Part shown: in pieces, positions 7,042 to 12,313 of the stretch
Layout of the letters: every line of letters starts with the position of its first letter
How positions within the stretch are numbered: the first letter of the stretch is position 1
Source: JADCCX01 sp051649305
Lineage (GTDB): Bacteria > Pseudomonadota > Alphaproteobacteria > Rhizobiales > Beijerinckiaceae
Direction of reading: 5' to 3'
Length of the DNA: 12,313 nucleotides
Assembly: GCA_051649305.1 (NCBI GenBank)
Contig: JBOFGV010000069.1
Location: 1 to 12,313 of the forward strand
Notes under the pieces: generated by a model
Told to the model about the DNA's origin: nothing
The model's input: only the letters and a program-made list of their open reading frames with translations
Database searches by the model: none
Made by a program: the position numbers and the translations under genes

Positions 7042-8622
7042 TTACGCAGAGGCCGAATCGGCTTCTTCGGCAACAGGCGCTTCAATCCAGCCTGCCTTGA
7101 CGCGCGCTGCCATGATCATGGCCTCGCACTCATCGCGGGAAAGCTCGAAGCCATCGAGGAAGCCGGCATGGCGGGTGTTCTGGCCATCCTTGCGCTCGTT
7201 CCAGCCCGCGAGATCATCGGTGGCGCAGCCAGCCAGATCCTCGATGCTCTTCACATCGTTTTCGCCAAGCTTGACCATCATCGCCGTGGTGACGCCCTCG
7301 ACATTCCGGAGTTCATCAAGCACGCCAAGCGCCTTGCGCTTGCCGTCAAACTCAGCCTCGACGGAAGCCAGATGCTCTTCGGCACGGCGCTTGATTTCCT
7401 GTGCTGTGTCATCGTCAAAGCCGTCGATCGATGTGAGGTCACCCATATCGACGAAGGCAAGCTCCTCGACAGAGCGGAAGCCTTCCGATGCCAGCAACTG
7501 ACCCACCACTTCATCGACGTTGAGTGATTCCATGAAGGTCTGTGTGCGGGCCAGGAATTCCTTCTGGCGGCGCTCGCTCTCCTCGGCTTCGGTCAGGATG
7601 TCGATATCCCAACCTGTCAGCTGCGAGGCAAGACGCACGTTCTGGCCACGACGGCCGATGGCCAGCGAAAGCTGCTCGTCGGGCACAACGACCTCGATGC
7701 GCTCGGAATCTTCGTCCAGCACCACCTTGGCCACTTCCGCCGGCTGCAGCGCGTTGACGATGAAGGTTGCCACATCTTCCGACCATGGAATGATGTCGAT
7801 CTTCTCGCCCTGCAACTCGCCGACCACGGCCTGCACGCGTGAACCGCGCATACCGACGCAGGCACCGACAGGATCGATGGATGAATCGCGGCTGATAACC
7901 GCAATCTTGGCGCGTGAACCGGGATCGCGGGCAACCGCCTTGACGGTGATGATGCCATCGTAGATTTCCGGCACTTCCTGACCAAAGAGCTTGGCCATGA
8001 ATTGGGGATGGGTGCGTGACAGGAACACCTGCGGACCACGCTGCTCGCGGCGGACATCGTAAACATAGCAGCGGATGCGGTCACCGGGGCGGAACATTTC
8101 GCGCGGGATCAACTCGTCACGGCGCACAACGGCTTCAGACTTGCCAAGATCAACGATGACGTTGCCGTATTCAACACGCTTGACCGTGCCGTTGACGATG
8201 TCGCCAATGCGGTCCTTGTACTCGTCGTACTGGCGGTCACGCTCGGCATCACGCACCTTCTGGACGATGACCTGCTTGGCGGACTGGGCGGCGATGCGGC
8301 CGAAATCGAAAGGAGGCAATGTTTCGGCAATCGCATCACCCACCTGAGCGGCAGGATTGCGATGGCGCGCCTCAACCAGCGTGATCTCGCGGGAATCATT
8401 CTCGATGACTTCAACCACATGCAGGTGGCGAGAGAGGCGCAACTCGCCGGTCTTCGGATCGATATGGGCGTGAACATCGGTCTCTGCGCCGTAACGCGAG
8501 CGGGCAGCCTTGGCGATGGCATCTTCCATAGCCTCGATGACAATAGAGCGCTCGATCTGCTTTTCACGGGCTACCGCATCAGCAATCTGCAGCAGTTCAA
8601 GCCTGTTGGCGCTAATAGCCAT
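7042..8622 (-). CDS. nusA: Transcription termination/antitermination factor NusA
   Basis: NusA binds RNA polymerase and nascent RNA, promotes pausing and intrinsic termination, and takes part in antitermination on rRNA operons. The 526-residue product has the N-terminal RNAP-binding domain (1 to about 130), an S1 domain (about 138-202, from GDIVNGTVKRVEYGNVIVDLG), KH1 with GMRG at 257-260, KH2 with GRRG at 323-326, and two C-terminal helix-hairpin-helix repeats (about 363-420 and 430-480, with DLTSIDGFDDDTAQEI and SIEDLAGCATDDLAGW). An acidic Ala-rich tail ends the protein. The start ATG is preceded by GAGGAG at 8 bases. It follows rimP after 23 bp. Because an attenuator-like terminator precedes rimP, NusA may feed back on its own operon; that is inference. 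Confidence 0.97.
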   Translation of the reverse strand: MAISANRLELLQIADAVAREKQIERSIVIEAMEDAIAKAARSRYGAETDVHAHIDPKTGELRLSRHLHVVEVIENDSREITLVEARHRNPAAQVGDAIAETLPPFDFGRIAAQSAKQVIVQKVRDAERDRQYDEYKDRIGDIVNGTVKRVEYGNVIVDLGKSEAVVRRDELIPREMFRPGDRIRCYVYDVRREQRGPQVFLSRTHPQFMAKLFGQEVPEIYDGIITVKAVARDPGSRAKIAVISRDSSIDPVGACVGMRGSRVQAVVGELQGEKIDIIPWSEDVATFIVNALQPAEVAKVVLDEDSERIEVVVPDEQLSLAIGRRGQNVRLASQLTGWDIDILTEAEESERRQKEFLARTQTFMESLNVDEVVGQLLASEGFRSVEELAFVDMGDLTSIDGFDDDTAQEIKRRAEEHLASVEAEFDGKRKALGVLDELRNVEGVTTAMMVKLGENDVKSIEDLAGCATDDLAGWNERKDGQNTRHAGFLDGFELSRDECEAMIMAARVKAGWIEAPVAEEADSASA

Positions 8623-8645
8623 GGTCTTATCTCCTCAGTAAAACG

Positions 8646-9296
8646 TCACTCAAGCGGCAGCTGCTTACGACGATCCGGCTTGCGTGGCCGTGGATTGTCA
8701 TTTGGCAGCTTGCCTGGTTTCTTCTGCTTGCCTCTTGGTGAAGCAGCGCTGGCCTTGGGTTGCGGCTTTTCAGGTCTTCCCAGAGCCATGTCTATCAATC
8801 GGTCGGTCAGAACCAGTCTTGCCTCTCCCATATCGGAGAAGGGCAACGGGCATTCCACCAGATCGCCTTCCTTGGCGTCTTCCCGGCGGATGGTTGCCGT
8901 TGTTGCATCTGATGCAATCAGACTGCCGCGAAAGCGCTTCCGTCCATGGGCTGGAAACGCCATATCAACGCGGGTCTCATGGCCAAGCCAACGCGCGAAA
9001 TCGCTGGCGCGCACCAGAGGGCGATCAATGCCGGGAGACGAAATTTCCAGATGATAGGGCCGGTCCATAGGGTCTTCGACATCGAGAACCGGAGAGATGG
9101 CCTTGCTGACGATCTCGCAATCATCAACGCTCATCGTGCCATCGTCTTTTTCGGCCATGATCTGCACGGTGCAGCCGTTCTGGCCATTGATGCGCACGCG
9201 CACAAGACGATAACCCACATCAAGAATGGCAGGCTCGATGACAGCGGCTATACGCGCCGCCATGCCATTCTCCTTGATGAGCCTCGGCTCGTCCAT
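8646..9296 (-). CDS. rimP: Ribosome maturation factor RimP
   Basis: RimP assists 30S assembly, acting before S12/uS12 incorporation, in the cytoplasm. The 216-residue product shows the N-terminal alpha/beta domain (about 10-85) with GYRLVRVRING (28-38), the signature LEISSPGIDRPL (83-94) and a C-terminal SH3-like domain (about 95-170, including GSLIASDATTATI). It is longer than the E. coli protein because of a Lys/Arg/Pro-rich tail (about 174-216), which is probably disordered and may bind RNA. The ATG at 9296-9294 gives the conserved MDEPRL start, with GGAG 5 bases upstream. A second in-frame Met (residue 12) is less likely. It is the first gene of the rimP-nusA-ylxR-infB-rbfA-truB operon and is preceded by a structured leader. 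Confidence 0.95.
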   Translation of the reverse strand: MDEPRLIKENGMAARIAAVIEPAILDVGYRLVRVRINGQNGCTVQIMAEKDDGTMSVDDCEIVSKAISPVLDVEDPMDRPYHLEISSPGIDRPLVRASDFARWLGHETRVDMAFPAHGRKRFRGSLIASDATTATIRREDAKEGDLVECPLPFSDMGEARLVLTDRLIDMALGRPEKPQPKASAASPRGKQKKPGKLPNDNPRPRKPDRRKQLPLE

Positions 9297-9400
9297 TGTC
9301 TCTCCGTTTGATCGTCAAAGCCTGTGTATCGGCAATAAAAAAGAGCGGGTCCGGAGGGGCCCACTCTCATCAAGCGATACATCGCAAAATAAGTGTCTGA
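9297..9400 (-). ncRNA. Putative rimP leader RNA (attenuator-type 5' UTR)
   Basis: Between a candidate promoter and the rimP ATG the minus strand carries about 100 bases of leader. A small stem GCGA/TCGC around 9374-9385 is followed by a textbook intrinsic terminator (9337-9367) and a short TTTGA/TCAAA stem (9307-9319) just before the ribosome binding site. TGTATCG upstream of the terminator (at 9375-9381) is exactly complementary to CGATACA downstream of it (at 9325-9331), offering an alternative fold that encloses the terminator. A premature terminator ahead of an operon encoding NusA suggests attenuation. Rfam has a predicted family called rimP-leader, and membership here is plausible but untested. 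It is not a tRNA: no T-loop or acceptor pairing is visible. Confidence 0.5.
9337..9367 (-). terminator. Intrinsic terminator in the rimP leader
   Basis: On the minus strand AGAGTGGG (9367-9360) pairs with CCCGCTCT (9349-9342) with one G-T wobble. After one C-A mismatch the stem is extended by two C-G pairs, with a CTCC loop. It is followed immediately by TTTTTT. No gene upstream on this strand would need termination here, since the next gene is divergent. The terminator therefore acts on transcripts that would otherwise enter rimP. Confidence 0.8.
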
Positions 9401-9405
9401 CGCTC

Positions 9406-9433
9406 GTATGCACCAAACACCGCCGCTTTTCAA
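9406..9433 (-). promoter_or_regulatory. Candidate promoter of the rimP operon
   Basis: TTGAAA (9433-9428) and GCATAC (9411-9406) are 16 bases apart on the minus strand and would start transcription near 9399, giving a leader of about 100 bases. The -10 match is modest. A near-perfect palindrome, AAGCAA-T-TTGCTT (9432-9444), overlaps the upstream end of the -35 element and could be an operator. This is inferred from consensus only. Confidence 0.35.
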
Positions 9434-9444
9434 GCAATTTGCTT
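9432..9444. promoter_or_regulatory. 13-base palindrome, possible operator
   Basis: AAGCAA and TTGCTT flank a single T, making a 6-bp dyad in the shared upstream region of rimP and the DUF2336 gene. A dimeric regulator could bind here. No known regulator consensus is recognised. Confidence 0.3.
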
Positions 9445-9516
9445 AAAACGTTCAAACTATGCGTTCTCTGGTAACCCGCTGGTCACAGTTACGGCTTATA
9501 TTGCCTGGCAAGGGCT

Positions 9517-9557
9517 ACGATCATTCTGAAAATTGGCTGGGTAACAGCAATGATCGT
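9517..9557. promoter_or_regulatory. 9-bp inverted repeat upstream of the DUF2336 gene
   Basis: ACGATCATT (9517-9525) and AATGATCGT (9549-9557) are exact inverted copies 23 bases apart. They lie between a possible -10 element (TATATT, 9498-9503) and the TTG start at 9581. They could form a hairpin in the 5' UTR or act as a paired protein site. The function is unknown. Confidence 0.4.
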
Positions 9558-9569
9558 GCGTGTTTGAAC

Positions 9570-9573
9570 GGAG
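9570..9573 (+). promoter_or_regulatory. Ribosome binding site deciding the DUF2336 gene's TTG start
   Basis: GGAG lies 7 bases before TTG at 9581. The longer GTG alternative at 9560 has no purine-rich site at a workable distance. Confidence 0.55.
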
Positions 9574-9580
9574 TCTTACC

Positions 9581-10690
9581 TTGTCCCAGACCACACACAA
9601 ATCCACTGAAGCAGCCTTGAGCAGCCTCCAGAGCGCTTTTGAGGCGAAGGATTTTGCCGAACGCGCTGATGCTGCGGAAAAGATCACTGATCTGTTTATC
9701 ATGGGCGCCGCCAATTTCAGCGATACGCATGTAGCCCTGTTTGATCAGGTTATCGGTATGCTGGCCGCGGCCATCGAGATCAGGGCACGGGCGCGTCTTT
9801 CTGAAAAACTGGCCGATGTCGAGAATGCGCCGCCAGAAGTGGTGCGCAAACTCTCGCGCGACGAGATTGTTGTTGCCCGGCCTGTTCTGGCGCGCTCACC
9901 CCGCCTGACGGAAGAAGACCTTGTCGAAGCAGCACGCCATGGCGGTCGTGACCACATGCTGGCGATTTCCGAGCGTCGCAACCTGACAGAACCCGTCACC
10001 GATGTGCTGGTCAATGAAGGCGACCGGGTAGTCGTCAATTCAGTGGCAAGCAACCCGACGGCGCGTTTTTCGGCCAAGGGATACGATGCCTTGATTGCAA
10101 AATCGAAGGCTGACGAGCTTTTGCAGGCGGCCCTTGGACGGCGCAACGACATTCCGGCCCGCCACATGGCCATGCTCTTTGAGCTTGCGAAAAGGGCTGC
10201 GCGCGAAAGACTCCAGGGCGAAATCGGATCATCTGGCCGACGGACCATTTCGCAGGCTGTCAACATCAGTGCGCGCGATATTGCTGCCGAGACGGTGGCC
10301 CGTTCAGAAGCCTATCGTTTTGCTGTGCAGGAAGTGAGCGCGCTTGTGCAGGATAACGCGCTTTCAGAACTTATACTGGTCGACTACGCCCGCGCTAAAC
10401 AGATGGACCATGCGATCTGTGCTGTTGCCTATCTGGCCAAGCTGCCACTCAACATGATCGAGCGCGCACTGACCACCGGTGACAATGATCTCTTGCTGAT
10501 CATTTCCCGGTCCATCAACCTGAGCTGGGCAACCGTCCGCCTGATGCTCCTGATGCGGACAGATCACAAGCCTACCCCCCGACAGCTCGATACACTGTCA
10601 GAAAGCTACACAAAGCTGACATCCACCACAGCACAACGTGTCTTGCGTTTCCTGCATGCGCGGGAGACCGCCGGCAGCAACAAGGCCTGA
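9581..10690 (+). CDS. DUF2336 family protein, function unknown
   Basis: This is a 369-residue, predicted cytoplasmic, almost all-helical protein with no signal peptide or membrane segment. Residues about 75-165 show the DUF2336 pattern of short helical, HEAT/leucine-rich-variant-like repeats. Examples are the PPEVVRKLSRDEIVVARPVL stretch, HMLAISERRNL, and VTDVLVNEGDRVVVN followed by NPTARFSAKGYDALI. The C-terminal half (about 195-369) is helical, with VARSEAYRFAVQEVSALV and SRSINLSWATVRLMLLMR. The family is common in alphaproteobacteria and has no established biochemical role that I know of; such repeats usually mediate protein contacts. The TTG start at 9581 is chosen for the GGAG 7 bases upstream. 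It is divergent from rimP, and its stop lies 4 bp from that of convergent trmB. It interrupts the otherwise familiar trmB-rimP adjacency. Confidence 0.85.
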   Translation: MSQTTHKSTEAALSSLQSAFEAKDFAERADAAEKITDLFIMGAANFSDTHVALFDQVIGMLAAAIEIRARARLSEKLADVENAPPEVVRKLSRDEIVVARPVLARSPRLTEEDLVEAARHGGRDHMLAISERRNLTEPVTDVLVNEGDRVVVNSVASNPTARFSAKGYDALIAKSKADELLQAALGRRNDIPARHMAMLFELAKRAARERLQGEIGSSGRRTISQAVNISARDIAAETVARSEAYRFAVQEVSALVQDNALSELILVDYARAKQMDHAICAVAYLAKLPLNMIERALTTGDNDLLLIISRSINLSWATVRLMLLMRTDHKPTPRQLDTLSESYTKLTSTTAQRVLRFLHARETAGSNKA

Positions 10691-10694
10691 GGTT

Positions 10695-11405
10695 TCAAGC
10701 GTTGCGTGTAAACGTCAGGTACGCGGGTGTGCGTCCTGCCTCGAAGGCTTTTGTTTCGTAGCGGGTTGTGACCCAGCCAGGATAGGGCTTTGTCCATTCA
10801 TCCGGCCCGGTTGCAGGCCAGATCCAGTCTTTTGACTCCAGCACCCTTGTCAGGGTCCAGCCAACGTAATCATCGATATCACTGGCAAAACAGAATGTGC
10901 CGCCAGGCCTGAGCACACGCGCAAACATTGCCAGCGTCTCATCCGAGATGAAGCGGCGCTTGCGCTGTTTCCGCTTGGGCCAGGGATCAGGATAAAGCAG
11001 ATCGATGGCGTCAACCCCGCCTGTCGGTAACCGCTCCAGAAGGTAGGTGGCATCGTTGTCAAAAACGCGGATATTGCGCAATCCCAACTGATCCACATCC
11101 CGCAGAAGCTTGGCCATGCCGTTCACGAACGGCTCGCAGCCGATAAATCCGGTTTCAGGAAACTCCTGCGCGCGCTTCAGGAGGTGTTCTCCGCCGCCAA
11201 AACCGATTTCGAGACGGATAGACTTTGGCTCGAAAGAAAACAGATCTTTCGGCACAAGCGGATCGGTTCCGGCAGGGATGCGTAAACGCGGCATGACATC
11301 GGCAAAGATAGCGCTTTGCTGGGCGCGCAGGGTCTTGCCCTTGCTGCGTCCGAAAAAGCGACCTGTGGTGCGGATCGGTGCTGATGGATCGGATGTATCA
11401 GTCAT
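10695..11405 (-). CDS. trmB: tRNA (guanine(46)-N(7))-methyltransferase
   Basis: TrmB transfers a methyl group from SAM to N7 of G46 in the variable loop of tRNAs. The 236-residue product has the Rossmann-fold SAM-binding motif RLEIGFGGGEHL (64-75) with the following acidic GCEPFVNG loop (89-96), the catalytic/tRNA-binding segment YPDPWPKRKQRKRR (138-151), and the C-terminal TRYETKAFEAGR motif (214-225) that helps bind tRNA and SAM. The start is the ATG at 11405-11403, with only a weak AAAGCG upstream. It lies downstream of metK on the same strand, the supplier of its cosubstrate, but two hairpins in the 122-bp gap may reduce read-through. It converges with the DUF2336 gene, with stops 4 bp apart and no terminator visible between them. 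Confidence 0.96.
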   Translation of the reverse strand: MTDTSDPSAPIRTTGRFFGRSKGKTLRAQQSAIFADVMPRLRIPAGTDPLVPKDLFSFEPKSIRLEIGFGGGEHLLKRAQEFPETGFIGCEPFVNGMAKLLRDVDQLGLRNIRVFDNDATYLLERLPTGGVDAIDLLYPDPWPKRKQRKRRFISDETLAMFARVLRPGGTFCFASDIDDYVGWTLTRVLESKDWIWPATGPDEWTKPYPGWVTTRYETKAFEAGRTPAYLTFTRNA

Positions 11406-11436
11406 CGCTTTGCGAAAGGTGTCTCAACGGGAAGAT

Positions 11437-11484
11437 CAAAAACAAGAGGCTGGCAACAGAGCGCATTACACTCTCGAGCCAGCC
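11437..11484 (-). terminator. Probable terminator downstream of metK
   Basis: On the minus strand GGCTGGC (11484-11478) pairs with GCCAGCC (11454-11448). An inner AGAG/CTCT helix lies in the loop, and TCTTGTTTTTG follows. The interrupted U-tract makes it a moderate intrinsic terminator. It lies before trmB, so trmB may depend on read-through or on its own promoter. Confidence 0.5.
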
Positions 11485-11493
11485 CCAAAGTCG

Positions 11494-11513
11494 ACCCGCT
11501 GCAAGCAGCGGGT
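11494..11513 (-). terminator. Strong hairpin just after metK stop codon
   Basis: ACCCGCTG and CAGCGGGT pair perfectly around a 4-base loop, 14 bases past the metK stop. No U-run follows (CGACTTTGGGG), so it is more likely an mRNA 3'-end stabiliser or part of a two-hairpin terminator with the next stem than an independent terminator. Confidence 0.55.
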
Positions 11514-11527
11514 TCTATTCAATTCAA

Positions 11528-12313
11528 TCAGGCAACAGCCTTCTTGATGGCGTCAACCAGATCGGTGCGCTCCCATGAGAAGCCGCCGTCCTTCATCGCC
11601 TTGCGGCCAAAGTGGCCATAGGCAGAAGTGCGGGCATAGATCGCCTTGTTGAGATCAAGGTGCGTGCGGATGCCGCGTGGGCTGAGATCCATAACTTCAG
11701 CCAGTGCCTTTTCAAGCTTGGCAGCCTCAACCTTGCCTGTGCCATGCAGATCAACATAGATCGACAATGGCTTGGCAACGCCAATGGCGTAAGCGAGCTG
11801 GATGGTGCAGCGGTCAGCAAGCTTTGATGCCACAACGTTCTTGGCAAGATAGCGGGCAGCATAAGCAGCCGAGCGGTCAACCTTTGTGGGATCCTTGCCG
11901 GAGAAAGCACCACCACCGTGCGGGGCTGCACCACCGTAGGTATCCACGATGATCTTGCGGCCTGTCAGACCACAGTCACCATCCGGACCACCAATGACGA
12001 ACTTGCCGGTTGGGTTGACGTGCCAGACTGTGTCCTTGCTGATCCAGCCTTCTGGCAGGGTGGCGCGGATAACAGGCTCAACGATCTTCTGCACATCCTT
12101 CGATGTCAGCTTTGGATCAAGGTGCTGTGTCGACAGAACGATCTGTGTGACGCCTACTGGCTTGCCATCAACATACTTCACTGTGACCTGGCTCTTGGCA
12201 TCAGGGCCAAGCACACCGCAACCATGCTCACCGGACTTGCGGTACTTGGTCAGCACTTCCAGAATCTTGTGTGAGTAGTAGATCGGTGCTGGCATCAATT
12301 CAGGTGTTTCGCG
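11528..12313 (-). CDS. metK: S-adenosylmethionine synthetase, C-terminal part (5' end beyond right edge)
   Basis: MetK makes S-adenosylmethionine from ATP and methionine, the methyl donor for TrmB and most other methylases. The frame is open from the window edge (RETPELMPAPIYY...) to the TGA at 11530-11528, giving about 261 codons of a protein that normally has roughly 380-425 residues. Visible signatures are GPDAKSQVTVKY, NPTGKFVIGGPDGDCGLTGR, the family signature GGGAFSGKDPTKVDRSAAYA with the active-site Lys and Asp residues, and AYGHFGR near the C-terminus. The N-terminal third, with the ATP-binding His/Asp motifs, is outside the window, and so is any SAM-sensing leader. An apparent start inside the window at 12298 is only an internal TTG; the conserved frame continues upstream of it. 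Confidence 0.96.
   Translation of the reverse strand, partial: RETPELMPAPIYYSHKILEVLTKYRKSGEHGCGVLGPDAKSQVTVKYVDGKPVGVTQIVLSTQHLDPKLTSKDVQKIVEPVIRATLPEGWISKDTVWHVNPTGKFVIGGPDGDCGLTGRKIIVDTYGGAAPHGGGAFSGKDPTKVDRSAAYAARYLAKNVVASKLADRCTIQLAYAIGVAKPLSIYVDLHGTGKVEAAKLEKALAEVMDLSPRGIRTHLDLNKAIYARTSAYGHFGRKAMKDGGFSWERTDLVDAIKKAVA

Noticed and set aside
6757..7527. Plus-strand frame spanning the nusA and ylxR-type genes antisense
   Set aside because: It crosses two well-supported genes on the other strand and shows no protein family features.
8362..9054. 230-codon plus-strand frame opposite nusA/rimP
   Set aside because: It is antisense to two clear genes, with no conserved motif and no plausible start signal.
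9368..9480. A tRNA or other small stable RNA gene upstream of rimP (as metY in E. coli)
   Set aside because: No acceptor stem, T-loop or cloverleaf pairing could be found on the minus strand, so the terminator is better read as part of a leader.
9560..9580. GTG start at 9560 for the DUF2336 gene
   Set aside because: It lacks a ribosome binding site, while GGAG is ideally spaced for the TTG at 9581 and would itself fall inside the longer reading.
11406..11527. SAM-sensing riboswitch beside metK
   Set aside because: This is the downstream side of metK. The hairpins do not resemble SAM-II or other SAM-binding folds, and the true metK leader is outside the window.

Overview
The window is about 12.3 kb of moderately GC-rich chromosome from an alphaproteobacterium. 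The order metK-trmB-(x)-rimP-nusA-ylxR-infB-rbfA-truB, the long Gly/Arg-rich IF-2 N-terminus, the fused YlxR/L7Ae-like protein and a DUF2336 protein all point to the Hyphomicrobiales (Rhizobiales). The Brucella/Ochrobactrum/Phyllobacterium side is most likely, but the species cannot be fixed from sequence alone. Almost all of it is core translation and RNA-metabolism housekeeping.

Left part (1-1507): the two subunits of bacterial heterotetrameric glycyl-tRNA synthetase are encoded back to back. glyS (beta) runs left off the window edge and glyQ (alpha) runs right, separated by about 100 bp. glyQ is followed after 2 bp by a small VOC (glyoxalase/bleomycin-resistance fold) gene.

Junction (1508-1699): the VOC gene and truB converge on a roughly 170-bp inverted-repeat element whose arms each hold two further hairpins. 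One base pair of the first hairpin differs between the arms by a compensatory change.

Central operon (9433 down to 1700, minus strand): a probable promoter and an attenuator-like leader are followed by rimP, nusA, ylxR, infB, rbfA and truB. Together these encode 30S maturation factors (RimP, RbfA), the transcription elongation/termination factor NusA, a YlxR-type RNA-binding protein, initiation factor IF-2 and the tRNA Psi55 synthase TruB. Gaps are short, rbfA and truB overlap, and a perfect 12-bp stem-loop lies between infB and rbfA. The rpsO-pnp genes that usually follow truB are absent; glyQ and the VOC gene lie there instead, in opposite orientation.

Right part (9434-12313): a DUF2336 gene of unknown function is transcribed divergently from rimP and shares its roughly 280-bp upstream region, which is rich in small dyads. 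It converges on trmB (tRNA m7G46 methyltransferase) with only 4 bp between the stop codons. Upstream of trmB are two hairpins and the C-terminal part of metK (S-adenosylmethionine synthetase), which runs off the right edge. MetK makes the SAM that TrmB uses.

I found no phage, CRISPR, transposase, tRNA or rRNA, and no convincing new multi-gene system. The items most worth a second look are the rimP leader with its shared divergent control region next to the DUF2336 gene, the expanded IF-2 repeat, the structured inverted repeat at an apparent synteny break, and the divergent glyS/glyQ arrangement.
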